Below are positions 18,302-26,562 of a DNA stretch of 64,000 bases, piece by piece. The notes under the pieces are model-generated. The model worked only from the letters and a program-made list of their open reading frames with translations, was not told where the DNA came from and did not search any database. The stretch comes from Subtercola lobariae. Lineage in GTDB: Bacteria; Actinomycetota; Actinomycetes; Actinomycetales; Microbacteriaceae. The first letter of the stretch is position 1; every line of letters starts with the position of its first letter. The position numbers and the translations under genes were made by a program. The stretch spans positions 1 through 64,000 of the forward strand of contig NZ_BMGP01000002.1 of assembly GCF_014640255.1 (NCBI RefSeq). The letters run 5' to 3'.

Positions 18302-18640
18302 ATGGGCCTTTTGTTATACGGCAGCCCCAGCATCGAGATCAGTTTCGACGACCGGGCCCTTCAGCACTTGCAAATCGTCATCACCGCGAAACTGCGCAGA
18401 CGCGAGAGTTTCGTGTTCTCGTGGAACGACTCGGCCGACATCGGCAGCGGCCGCAGTTCGATCTGGCTCGACCCGAGCAGCACGCTGTATTACCGCTACT
18501 ACGGCAGCCGCGTGCCCGCCATCAATCGCGAGTGGGTCGACATTCTGATGGAATCGGCGAACAGCGGCAGCGGATTGTTCTTCTTACCGGAGCCGGGCAC
18601 GGCCGGGCAACAGCCCTCGAACTCGCGACCGAGAATCTAG
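18302..18640 (+). CDS. DUF7882-type small protein, probable rhodopsin partner
   Basis: The 112-residue soluble protein starts MGLLLYGSPSIEISFDDR and contains AKLRRRESFVFSWND, SSIWLDPSSTLYYRYYG and NREWVDILMESANSGSG. This is the small beta-rich protein widespread in Microbacteriaceae, now DUF7882 and often misnamed ATP-dependent DNA ligase; it has no ligase motif. The AGGAG preceding the rhodopsin gene overlaps its TAG stop, so the two are translated from one message. As I recall, cryorhodopsin genes are described as travelling with a tiny neighbour predicted to form a ring that docks on the rhodopsin; this gene fits that place and size. Signalling is inferred, not shown. Confidence 0.75.
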   Translation: MGLLLYGSPSIEISFDDRALQHLQIVITAKLRRRESFVFSWNDSADIGSGRSSIWLDPSSTLYYRYYGSRVPAINREWVDILMESANSGSGLFFLPEPGTAGQQPSNSRPRI

Positions 18641-18649
18641 GAGACTGCC

Positions 18650-19630
18650 GTGGCACCCTGGCAAGAAACGCTCACGCCCGCTGAGTACCAACTCGTCTTC
18701 TACTTTCTCACCGTGGCCGCGCTCGCTCTGTTCGCGGGTTTCATTCGCAGCGTCTTCACCCAGACCGAGGTCGGCTCGCGGTTTCGGCCGGCCGTGATAG
18801 CGCGACTCTCGATCACGGCGGTCGCCAGTCTGACCTATCTCCTGCTGATCGTGACGTTCGCGTCGGCATACACCAAGACGGCAAGCGGTTACCAGCCCGG
18901 CGACGGGGCCGAATCGCTGTGGTCGCTGCGCTACATGGAGTGGTCGGTCAGCGTTCCACTGCTGACCTTCGAGCTGCTCGCGGTGTGCACCCTGGTGGGC
19001 GTCGGTGTTCGGCGCACTCAGTTTCTGGCCGGATCAAGCGCCTTCGCCATGATCTTCGCCGGGTTTCTCGGGGGCGTCGTCATCGATGGCGGAACCAACC
19101 GCACCGCCCTGATCGTGTGCGGCCTGATCAGTTGCGTGTTCTGGGTGCTGACGAACATCGTTCTCATTCGTGCGGTTCGGCGGTCGCTGCCCGGCGTCAC
19201 GCCGCTCGCCGCACTGCTGATGCGAAATGCGACCATTCTGCTGCTCTCGGGCTGGGTGGTGTACCCGCTCGTCTTCGCCATTCAGATCTGGGGTTCGGGC
19301 GCGGCCTGGGCGACCACCATGCAGATCGCCCTGTGTTCGGCAGATGTGATCGTCAAACTCGGTTTCGGCACGCTCATTCAGCGCGTCGCGAAGCTTCGCA
19401 CGGCAGAAGATGTGCGCGCCGGTGACGATGTGCACGCCGAATCCATTTGGATCTCGTCGGTCAAACAGTCCGACGCCGGCCGGCCCCTCGAGGTTCACCT
19501 GGCCGAGGGCGCTCAGGTGCATCCGCGTCACGCCAGACCACCGATGAGTGCGGCAGTGCCCGCTGCGGCACCGCTCGAGGCCGACGACGGCGACGAGACA
19601 GACGACGAGTCGGGCGTGCCTCAGCTGTAG
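18650..19630 (+). CDS. Microbial rhodopsin, cryorhodopsin-like
   Basis: This 326-residue protein has seven helices and the retinal site: Schiff-base Lys236 and counterion Asp232 in DVIVKLGFG (helix G), and WVVYP in helix F. Helix C reads RYMEWSVSVPLLTFE, so the bacteriorhodopsin D85/T89/D96 positions are Glu97, Ser101 and Glu108. Leu105 at the green/blue tuning site favours green absorption. Arg52 in helix B aligns with bacteriorhodopsin Thr46, near the cytoplasmic donor; a buried cytoplasmic arginine is the published hallmark of cryorhodopsins. Residues 246-326 form a hydrophilic, acidic tail. Start is GTG 9 nt after the DUF7882 stop, with AGGAG at 18639-18643. No retinal-synthesis gene is in the window. 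Confidence 0.9.
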   Translation: MAPWQETLTPAEYQLVFYFLTVAALALFAGFIRSVFTQTEVGSRFRPAVIARLSITAVASLTYLLLIVTFASAYTKTASGYQPGDGAESLWSLRYMEWSVSVPLLTFELLAVCTLVGVGVRRTQFLAGSSAFAMIFAGFLGGVVIDGGTNRTALIVCGLISCVFWVLTNIVLIRAVRRSLPGVTPLAALLMRNATILLLSGWVVYPLVFAIQIWGSGAAWATTMQIALCSADVIVKLGFGTLIQRVAKLRTAEDVRAGDDVHAESIWISSVKQSDAGRPLEVHLAEGAQVHPRHARPPMSAAVPAAAPLEADDGDETDDESGVPQL

Positions 19631-19639
19631 TGCTGAAGC

Positions 19640-20020
19640 TCAGCGGCCGGTGAGCGCCGAAGCGCAGACGAATGCCGCGGCGACTCCCCCGACGATCAGG
19701 GCGAACACCGACAGGGCGATGAGCAGCCCCCCGCCCGAGGTGAGTCTGGCGCCTGCAGGATGCCCGGCGGTAGCGACGAGCGACCGATGAGCAACGCGGT
19801 AACGGCGGTCGGCTCGCGCCATGAAGAACGCCGCCGCCGCGAGCCCGAGCAGGCCGAGAACGTAGGCGGTCAGCCCGAAGACCGGGCTCAGAATTCGGGC
19901 ACCGGCCAGCGAGCCCAGTGCTAGTGAGAGGCCTGTTCGGCGCCAGGCCAACGCGGTGCGTTCGGCCTGCAGCCCGCGGTCGAAGGGAGCGTCAGAGAGC
20001 GAGCGTGCCGCTTTCGACAT
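19640..20020 (-). CDS. DUF202 family membrane protein
   Basis: The 126-residue protein contains the DUF202 signature GLQAERTALAWRRTGLSL followed by three predicted helices (residues 28-45, 50-70 and 98-122). It lies 11 nt after a second DUF202 protein on the same strand, an arrangement usual for this family, and the two probably form a complex. Function is unknown. The gene converges with the rhodopsin gene, only 9 nt from its stop. Confidence 0.85.
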   Translation of the reverse strand: MSKAARSLSDAPFDRGLQAERTALAWRRTGLSLALGSLAGARILSPVFGLTAYVLGLLGLAAAAFFMARADRRYRVAHRSLVATAGHPAGARLTSGGGLLIALSVFALIVGGVAAAFVCASALTGR

Positions 20021-20031
20021 GGCGGTGCGCT

Positions 20032-20415
20032 CTAGTTTCCGCTGGCGAACAGCAGCCCGAGCACCACGAACAGCCCGGCGAAGATGACGGCGAGCCCCAG
20101 AGGCCCCGCGAGAACGGGGGTGGGCAGAGGCTGATTCTGACGCAATGCCTTCTCAGTGCGCATCCACCCGAACCAGGCCTGAAGTGGCGAGAGAATGCCG
20201 GCGACGATGAGCACGAGGGACGCGATCAGGCGAAAATCGGGGTTCAGCGGCAGCCCGAACGCCTCGAGTGCAACACCGGCGGCGATGAGGGCGAGGGCGG
20301 TGCGAATCCAGGCGAGAAAGGTGCGCTCGTTGGCGAGCGAGAACCGCGGGTCGGGCTCATCGCCCACGCCGAACACCTTGCGCGGAAAGCGCCGCGGCGC
20401 CCCGTTCTCTACCAT
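20032..20415 (-). CDS. YidH-like DUF202 family membrane protein
   Basis: The 127-residue protein carries the other DUF202 subtype: RFSLANERTFLAWIRTALALIAAGVALE, followed by two more helices (residues 63-82 and 103-124). It is the upstream gene of the DUF202 pair. The start is the ATG at 20415 (MVENGAPRR). The divergent phosphorylase gene starts 94 bp away. Confidence 0.87.
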   Translation of the reverse strand: MVENGAPRRFPRKVFGVGDEPDPRFSLANERTFLAWIRTALALIAAGVALEAFGLPLNPDFRLIASLVLIVAGILSPLQAWFGWMRTEKALRQNQPLPTPVLAGPLGLAVIFAGLFVVLGLLFASGN

Positions 20416-20496
20416 GCCGTTACCACGCCATCACCATGCTTCTACCATGACTTCACTCGACCATTCTGGCGGGTAGGTGCGGCCGTTGGCGACTGT

Positions 20497-20502
20497 TAGC
20501 GT
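20497..20502 (+). promoter_or_regulatory. Leaderless-type -10 box for the phosphorylase operon
   Basis: TAGCGT is followed by 7 nt and the ATG at 20510. This supports 20510 over the in-frame GTG at 20477 as the start. Confidence 0.55.
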
Positions 20503-20509
20503 GGGGGCT

Positions 20510-21595
20510 ATGTCTGAAGCGCCGTCTGATTCGCCGTCTGATTCGCCGTCTGATTCGCCGTCTGATTCGCCTGAGCGCGAACCGACTGTGGCGACCGCGG
20601 CAACCGCGTCGATCGCTGTCATCGGGGGCTCTGGGCTGTATTCGCTGTTCAGCGAGGCACAGCAGCTGAGCATCCCGACGCCCTACGGGCCCACCTCGAG
20701 CCCCATTACGGTGGGGCAGCTCGGGGGCCGCACCGTCGCTTTTCTCACCCGCCACGGGGCCGACCATTCGGTCGCGCCGCACCTCATCAACTACCGAGCG
20801 AACATCTGGGCGCTGAAGTCGCTCGGGGTGAGCGCCATCATCTCGTCGGCCGCCGTGGGCGGAGTCAGCCCCGACTACCCGCCGGGCACACTGGTGCTGA
20901 CTGACCAGTTCATCGACCGCACCTGGGGGCGTGCCGACACGTTCTTCGACGGCCAGAGTGCTGCTGGTACTGCCGGTGCTGCTGGTGCTGCTGGTGCTGC
21001 TGGTGAAGTCGGCGAGAGCACTTCTGCAGGCGTGCAGCACCTGGCTGCCGCCGACCCCTTCTGCCCCGAGCTTCTCGGCGTCGCGCGCCAGGCTCTCACC
21101 GATGCCGGCGAGACATTCGCGCCGTCAGGCACGGTCGTGGTGATTCAGGGCCCCCGATTCTCTACCCGAGCCGAGTCGCACTGGTATCGGGCGGGCGGCG
21201 CGCACACGGTGAACATGACTCTGGTGCCCGAGGTCACGCTGGCGGCCGAGCTGGGAATCGGTACGGTAAACCTCTCGTTCGTGACCGATGCCGATGCCGG
21301 GCTGAGCCCCGAGCCCGGCGAGGTGGCGGCCGGCGCCGATGCGGGCGAGGTGGATGCCGGCACCGTGGATGCGGGCACCGTGGATGCCGGCGAGGCCGTT
21401 TCGGCCGAGCTCGTCTTCCGGCGACTGGCCGAGGCGCAGCCGCGCATCATCGCGGCGATCGAAGCGATCGTGCGCGCCATTCCCCAGAGCTACCAGCCCC
21501 GCGAACTGATTCCCGCGGCAGCAGTGAGCGCAGTGCTCGGCCAGGCAGTGCTTGACCAAGCCGTGCTCGGCCAAGCGCCGATCGGAAACCGGTGA
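20510..21595 (+). CDS. Purine nucleoside / 5'-methylthioadenosine phosphorylase family protein
   Basis: The 361-residue protein has the MTAP fold signatures: IAVIGGSGLYSL, FLTRHGADHSVAPHLINYRANIWALKSLGV, QGPRFSTRAESHWYRAGGAHTVNMTLVPEVTLAAELG and a TDAD motif where MTAPs have TDYD. Expected chemistry is phosphorolysis of MTA or a related 5'-deoxyadenosine derivative to adenine and a sugar 1-phosphate. Three low-complexity insertions distinguish it: SDSP repeats at the N-terminus (12-nt unit, four copies from 20522), a Gly/Ala stretch near residue 150 and VDAG repeats near residue 280. It heads a GTGA-coupled series with an epimerase and a glycosyltransferase, suggesting the sugar phosphate or nucleoside feeds a glycan or modified-sugar pathway. 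Confidence 0.85.
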   Translation: MSEAPSDSPSDSPSDSPSDSPEREPTVATAATASIAVIGGSGLYSLFSEAQQLSIPTPYGPTSSPITVGQLGGRTVAFLTRHGADHSVAPHLINYRANIWALKSLGVSAIISSAAVGGVSPDYPPGTLVLTDQFIDRTWGRADTFFDGQSAAGTAGAAGAAGAAGEVGESTSAGVQHLAAADPFCPELLGVARQALTDAGETFAPSGTVVVIQGPRFSTRAESHWYRAGGAHTVNMTLVPEVTLAAELGIGTVNLSFVTDADAGLSPEPGEVAAGADAGEVDAGTVDAGTVDAGEAVSAELVFRRLAEAQPRIIAAIEAIVRAIPQSYQPRELIPAAAVSAVLGQAVLDQAVLGQAPIGNR

Positions 21596-22743
21596 CCGCC
21601 GACCGCGGGCTGCTGCTCGTCACCGGCGGCGCCGGATTCATCGGTAGCGCCATCGTGGCCGAAGCCCTCGAGGCCGGCTGGCGGGTGCGCGTTCTCGATT
21701 CGCTGCGGCCCGACGTGCACGCGGTCCCCCCCGCGACCACACCCCTGGGCGGCAGCGCAGATTCTCGTGTCAGTGATGACCCTCGCGTCGACTTTCGGCA
21801 CGCCGACGTCAGAGATGCTACGGCGGTGGCGGATGCTCTGCAGGGCGTCACCGTTGTGAGCCACCAGGCGGCGAAGGTCGGCCTCGGCGTCGACTTCTTC
21901 GACGCACCCGACTACGTTTCGACCAACGAGCTGGGCACGGCGATTCTGCTGGCCGAGATGACCCGGGCGAACGTGAAGCGATTGGTGCTTGCTTCGTCGA
22001 TGGTGGTTTACGGCGAGGGAAAGTACCGCCGGGCATCCGGAGCAGCCACCAGACCAGCACCGCGACGCGTCGCCGACCTCGAGGCCGGGCAGTTCGAACC
22101 GGTCGACCCGCAGACCGGGGCAGAGCTCGAGCCCGATTTCATCGTCGAAGACGATCCGGTCGACCCGCGAAATGTGTATGCGTCGAGCAAACTCAGCCAG
22201 GAGTACCTTGCCGCCTCGTGGGCTCGCTCGACCGGCGGGCGGGTCGTCGCGTTGCGGTATCACAACGTGTACGGGCCCGGAATGCCGCAGAACACGCCCT
22301 ACGCGGGAGTCGCATCTCTGTTTCGTTCGGCGCTCGAACGCGGCGAGGCTCCCCGGGTGTTCGAAGACGGGCAGCAGCGGCGCGACTTCGTGCACGTTCG
22401 CGATGTGGCGAGCGCGAACCTGGCGGCAATCGACTTCACCGGCGCGGCTGGGGCTGAGCGTGAGGCTAACACTGAGCGTGAGGCTGAGCGGCCGCCGTTT
22501 CGCGCTTTCAACGTCGGCAGCGGCGTGGTGCACAGCATCGGTGATCTCGCCACCGCGCTCAGCCGCTTTTCGAACGGACCCGCACCGGTCATCACCGGCG
22601 AGTTTCGGCTCGGCGACGTTCGGCACATCACCGCGTCGTCAGAGCGATTGCAGAGCGAACTCGGCTGGCACCCCGCCGTTTCGTTCGACGAGGGTGTGCG
22701 CGAGTTCGCAACTGCACCGCTGCGTGCGGCTGTGACACCGTGA
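21592..22743 (+). CDS. NAD-dependent epimerase/dehydratase (GalE-like, extended SDR)
   Basis: The 383-residue protein has a Rossmann fold beginning LLLVTGGAGFIGSAIVAEALEAG and an extended-SDR active site with YASSKLSQEYL (Tyr and Lys present, at VYASSK near residue 195). It should act on a nucleotide sugar. Residues 288-298 are a Glu/Arg-rich insert with a repeated EREA element. The GTG start overlaps the phosphorylase stop by 4 nt, and its own stop overlaps the glycosyltransferase start by GTGA, so the three are one translational unit. In mycobacteria a comparable gene (galE3) also sits next to an MTA phosphorylase. Confidence 0.88.
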   Translation: MTADRGLLLVTGGAGFIGSAIVAEALEAGWRVRVLDSLRPDVHAVPPATTPLGGSADSRVSDDPRVDFRHADVRDATAVADALQGVTVVSHQAAKVGLGVDFFDAPDYVSTNELGTAILLAEMTRANVKRLVLASSMVVYGEGKYRRASGAATRPAPRRVADLEAGQFEPVDPQTGAELEPDFIVEDDPVDPRNVYASSKLSQEYLAASWARSTGGRVVALRYHNVYGPGMPQNTPYAGVASLFRSALERGEAPRVFEDGQQRRDFVHVRDVASANLAAIDFTGAAGAEREANTEREAERPPFRAFNVGSGVVHSIGDLATALSRFSNGPAPVITGEFRLGDVRHITASSERLQSELGWHPAVSFDEGVREFATAPLRAAVTP

Positions 22744-23651
22744 GCGGATCTGGGGGTGACCCCGCCGTCGAGCCTGGCGGCGAGCCACTGCTCGACGGCT
22801 CGCCAGTAGTCGACGGCGAGCCACTCGTCGACGGCGCGCCAGTAGTCGACGGCGAGCCACTCGTTGATGGAGCGCCCCTCGTCGACGTCGTCTTCCCCTG
22901 CCTCAACGAGGCTGCCGCCCTGCCGTGGGTGCTCGGCCGGCTCCCGGCCGGCTACCGCGGCATTGTGGTCGACAACGGATCGACCGACGACTCTGCCGCC
23001 GTCGCCCGAGCGCACGGCGCGATCGTCGTGACCGAACCGCACCGCGGGTTCGGGTCTGCCGCGCACGCCGGGCTGCTGGCGGCCACCGCGCCCATCGTCG
23101 CCTTCTGCGATGCCGATGCCTCGATGGATCCGGCAGAACTGCCGCGGCTGGTCGCGCTGCTCGGCCGCACCGCTGTCACTGCTCAGACGCCCGCCGCATC
23201 CGACGCTCAGACGCCCAGCGCTCAGAACCCCAGCGCTCAGACTCCCACCACCCAGACCCCTGCCACCCAGACCGCCACCACACCCGCCGACCTTGTGCTC
23301 GGCCGCCGCCGCCCCACCACGCGCGGCTCGTGGCCGCTGCACGCGCGCCTTGCGAACCGAGCCCTGAGCCAGCTGATCAGGCTGCGCGCGCACATCGACT
23401 TGCACGATCTCGGTCCGATGCGAGCCGGTCGCCGTGAGCAGCTCGTGAGTCTCGGCATCGAAGACCGGCGAAGCGGGTATCCGCTCGAGATGGTGTTACG
23501 GGCATCCGCTGCAGGCTGGCGCATCGTCGAGGTCGACACCGCCTATTCGCCGCGCGTCGGCCGCTCGAAGGTCACCGGAACGCTGCGCGGAACCATCGTG
23601 GCCATCGGCGACATGTCGAAACTGCTCGCCGCGGTCAAACGCGAGGGCTGA
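22740..23651 (+). CDS. Glycosyltransferase family 2 (dolichyl-phosphate sugar synthase-like)
   Basis: The 303-residue protein has the GT-A core VDVVFPCLNEAAALPWVL, the VVDNGSTDDS nucleotide-binding loop and the CDADASMDP metal site. It lacks C-terminal membrane helices. Residues 1-45 are a tandem repeat of VVDGEPLVDGAP-type units (36-nt period) before the catalytic domain, and another Thr/Gln/Pro-rich repeat sits near residue 155. It is the third gene of a GTGA-coupled series. The donor and acceptor are unknown; lipid-linked sugar transfer is a reasonable guess from the family and from the GT87-like gene nearby. Confidence 0.88.
   Translation: MSGSGGDPAVEPGGEPLLDGSPVVDGEPLVDGAPVVDGEPLVDGAPLVDVVFPCLNEAAALPWVLGRLPAGYRGIVVDNGSTDDSAAVARAHGAIVVTEPHRGFGSAAHAGLLAATAPIVAFCDADASMDPAELPRLVALLGRTAVTAQTPAASDAQTPSAQNPSAQTPTTQTPATQTATTPADLVLGRRRPTTRGSWPLHARLANRALSQLIRLRAHIDLHDLGPMRAGRREQLVSLGIEDRRSGYPLEMVLRASAAGWRIVEVDTAYSPRVGRSKVTGTLRGTIVAIGDMSKLLAAVKREG
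22790..22880 (+). repeat. 36-nt tandem repeat at the GT2 N-terminus
   Basis: The unit reads GTCGACGGCGAGCCACTCGT then CGACGGCGCGCCAGTA and occurs about two and a half times with few changes, encoding VDGEPLVDGAPV. It precedes the catalytic domain and is in frame. Confidence 0.85.
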
Positions 23652-23783
23652 GGCCGAAGCGCCCCGCCGAGCAATCGATTCCTGTGCGTTCGCTCAGCGA
23701 ACCATCCATGGGCGCCTCTGCTCCGAACTATAGCTCGAGGGGTGCACGCAGGTGCTCCTGTTCTCGCTATCAGGAGGCACAGC

Positions 23784-24509
23784 ATGCTTACCGTCGTCGT
23801 CATCGCCAAAGAGTGCGTACCCGGTCGGGTCAAAACCCGGCTCACCCCTGCACTCTCAGCGCAGCAGGCCGCCGCTGTGGCGTTCGCGAGCCTCAGTGAC
23901 ACACTCGACGCCGTGCTGAGTCTGCCGACCGACCGCCGCATTCTCGCGTTCGATGGCAACCCCGACAACGCCCCTGCGGCCGCAGCCGACTTCGAGATCG
24001 TTCAGCAGACCTGCGGCGGCCTCGACACGCGTCTGGCCGCCATCTTCGACCAAGCGACCGGCCCCACCCTTCTGGTGGGAATGGATACGCCCCAGCTGAC
24101 CGCCGCCGACCTGCGGGCGGCCGTCGACGGGCTCACCGCATCAGATTCGAGCGCCACCCCGGCAGCCTGGCTCGGTTTCGCCAATGACGGCGGTTTCTGG
24201 GCACTCGGCATGACCCACCCCGACGGTGATCACATTCGCGGCGTCGCCATGTCGCAAGACGACACTGGTCGCGAGCAGCTCAATCGCCTCCTCTCGGCCG
24301 GACTTGAGGTGTCGCTGCTGCCCGAGCTGACCGACGTCGACACCTTCGCTGATGCGGTCGAGGTCGCCCGCCTCGCGCCAGACTCACGTTTCGCCGCAGC
24401 GTTCGGCGCCGCCGTGTCCAACGGCTCCAACGGCTCCAGCGACTCCAACCGCTCCACCAGCTCCACCGGCACCATCGGCGCAGCAACTAGCGCGAAGGCC
24501 CGCGCATGA
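23784..24509 (+). CDS. DUF2064 (TIGR04282-type) glycosyltransferase-like protein
   Basis: The 241-residue protein has the DUF2064 signature VVVIAKECVPGRVKTRLTPAL and LLVGMDTPQLTAADL, a nucleotidyl/glycosyltransferase A-like fold. The family was named for association with GT2 partners in arsenosugar-type loci, but biochemical data are thin. Start is ATG 23784 with a strong AGGAGG at 23772-23777. It is coupled to the next methyltransferase by ATGA. A Ser/Thr/Asn-rich tail follows residue 215. DUF2064 genes commonly sit beside GT2 genes, as here. Confidence 0.85.
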   Translation: MLTVVVIAKECVPGRVKTRLTPALSAQQAAAVAFASLSDTLDAVLSLPTDRRILAFDGNPDNAPAAAADFEIVQQTCGGLDTRLAAIFDQATGPTLLVGMDTPQLTAADLRAAVDGLTASDSSATPAAWLGFANDGGFWALGMTHPDGDHIRGVAMSQDDTGREQLNRLLSAGLEVSLLPELTDVDTFADAVEVARLAPDSRFAAAFGAAVSNGSNGSSDSNRSTSSTGTIGAATSAKARA

Positions 24510-25165
24510 CGCCCACCTTCGGTGCCGGCGGCGGCGAACCGTACGCCCGCGCCCTGCAGAACGACGGCCTGTTGCTGCTCGTTCCCGATGACGGCGGCAG
24601 CACCGACTCCCTCATCATGGATGTCAGCCGCTGGAGTGCCACCGCCGACGCCACCGACATGAGCCTCATCGAAGAGGGCTCCGGCCCCTTGCTCGACATC
24701 GGTTGCGGCCCCGGCCGAATGGTCGCGGCAGCGCTGACGGCCGGCTACTCGGCCCTCGGCGTCGACGTTTCGCAGGCCGCCGTCGATCTGGCTCGGCGTT
24801 CGGGCATCCCAGCACTGCGCGCCTCGGTGTTCGACCCTCTGCCACGCGAAGGCGAGTGGATGACCGTGCTGCTCGTCGACGGAAACATCGGCATCGGCGG
24901 CGACCCGACCGCCCTGCTCGAGCGGTGCGCCGAACTGCTCTCGCCTCACGGCAGCGCGCTCATCGAACTGCAGAACGACCCCGCCGCCGACCGGTCGTAC
25001 GGCTGCACCATTGTGGGCGACGAAGGCTACGTCAGCGATTCGTTTCCGTGGAGCGAGATCGGCAGCGACGCTCTCGCGCGTCGAGCAACCGGCACTGCCC
25101 TGGTCATGACCGAGAGCTGGTGTCGTGACGGCCGCAGCTTCGCCCGGCTCGTGAAGCGCGGCTAG
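24506..25165 (+). CDS. Class I SAM-dependent methyltransferase
   Basis: The 219-residue protein contains the SAM-binding motif I LLDIGCGPGRMVAAAL near residue 65 and LGVDVSQAAVDLA as motif II. The N-terminus (EPYARALQNDG) and an LLVDGNIGIGGDP segment give no substrate. It overlaps the DUF2064 gene by 4 nt and belongs to the same sugar-related operon, so methylation of a sugar, nucleoside or small-molecule intermediate is likely but unproven. Confidence 0.85.
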   Translation: MTPTFGAGGGEPYARALQNDGLLLLVPDDGGSTDSLIMDVSRWSATADATDMSLIEEGSGPLLDIGCGPGRMVAAALTAGYSALGVDVSQAAVDLARRSGIPALRASVFDPLPREGEWMTVLLVDGNIGIGGDPTALLERCAELLSPHGSALIELQNDPAADRSYGCTIVGDEGYVSDSFPWSEIGSDALARRATGTALVMTESWCRDGRSFARLVKRG

Positions 25166-25319
25166 CCCGACCGCCTCAGCGCGGCGCCAGCACATCCAAA
25201 AACTGGGCATTGTCAAGGAATTTGCACTCGAAACGCCCGATTGAGCAAGAAATCTCAGACTCGTACGGCAACATGGTGTCACCACCGACCGTTACGAGAG
25301 GGCACTTCGGCCGACGAAC

Positions 25320-26457
25320 ATGACACCACCAGCACCCCCGATCAAACACTCCAGGCAACCCTCTCAGAGCCCCATCGGCACTTTTCTGAAGATACTCGTG
25401 GCCGTTGTCGTGGTGTTCGCCGTCAGTTCCACCTCAGTGGCGGCCATCGCCGTCTACCAGACCATCAGTAAGATCGGCCCCGGCATCCAACTCGCCGACC
25501 CGGGCGCCACCGGGGCAGCCATTCCGAGCGTGGGCGCCATCGAGGGTGGCGTAAACCTGCTGCTCGTGGGCACCGACACCCGCACCGACCAGGGCGACGG
25601 GTTCAACGACGCCGCGAACCAAGACGCGAGCTCGGGTGCCGGCAACAACGACGTGACCATGCTGCTGCACATCTCGGCCGATCACACCAATGCCACCGTC
25701 ATCAGCATTCCGCGCGACATGATCGCGCCGGTGCCAGAGTGCCCGAACCCCGACCCCACCAAGGCGTCAGACAAGTCTCAAGACATCGACGCCACCGACG
25801 CGGCCATGTTCAACACCACCCTCTCGCGTGGCGGGCTGCCCTGCACCGTGCTCACGGTCGAGGCGCTCACCGGCCTCAAGATTCCCTACGCCGCAATGAT
25901 CAGCTTCGATGGCGTAATCGCCATGTCGAACGCCGTCGGCGGTGTCAGCGTGTGTATCGCAACGCCGGTCACCGACCCGTACACCGGCCTCGACCTGGCC
26001 GCCGGCCAGCAGACCCTCGTGGGCGACCAGGCGCTCGCCTTCGTACGCAGCCGGCACGGCGTCGGCGACGGCAGCGACCTCGGCCGTATCAGCAACCAGC
26101 AGGTCTTTCTCTCGGCCCTGATGCGCAAGATCACCAGCGCCGGGGTGCTCGGCAACCCGCTGGCGCTTTTCTCGCTGGCGAATGCTGCCGTCTCGAACAT
26201 GAAGTTCTCGACCACGCTGCAAGACCCCAACGCCATGGTGGCAATCGCGCTCGCCCTGAAGAACGTCAGCCTCAGCAACCTCGTGTTCGTGCAATACCCG
26301 GTCGTCTCCGACCCCGACGACCCGAACCGTGTGATTCCGGATGACACGGCGGCAGAACTGCTGAACACCGACGCCTTCCCCCACCTCGGTGGCCCTGCCC
26401 ACGAACGTGAGCGGCCAGACGGCGGCCGAGCAGACCTGCACGGTCGGCAACAACTAG
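25320..26457 (+). pseudogene. LytR-CpsA-Psr (LCP) family protein with a frameshift near the C-terminus
   Basis: The frame encodes a normal LCP protein: a short cytoplasmic start, one helix (residues 22-45), then the catalytic domain with NLLLVGTDTRTDQ, ISIPRDMIAPVP and FVRSRHGVGDGSDLGRISNQQ. LCP enzymes ligate glycans or teichoic-type polymers from lipid carriers to peptidoglycan. After TAAELLNT the frame drifts into an unrelated tail. The next frame gives TPTPSPTSVALPTNVSGQ and ends at TAG 26455-26457, the typical end for actinobacterial LCPs. Loss of one AC pair in an ACAC tract near 26363 would explain it. The catalytic domain is intact, so the product may still work. It follows the methyltransferase by 154 bp. 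Confidence 0.8.
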
Positions 26458-26562
26458 CCGGCTGCGCCGCCCGCACGAAGGCGCGGGAGTTTCGTCGGAG
26501 CACAGCGCATATGGGCACGTATTGCGCGCGAACCTGCTCAGCTCCGACGAATCTCCCGCGGT

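Noticed and set aside
18302-18640. ATP-dependent DNA ligase label for the small gene
   Set aside because: There is no KxDG or nucleotidyltransferase motif and the protein is 112 residues; it is the DUF7882 type that databases often misname.
25273-25327. TGGTGTCA/TGACACCA inverted pair before the LCP gene
   Set aside because: Arms are 8 bp with more than 40 nt between them, and the right arm is partly coding; chance is likely.
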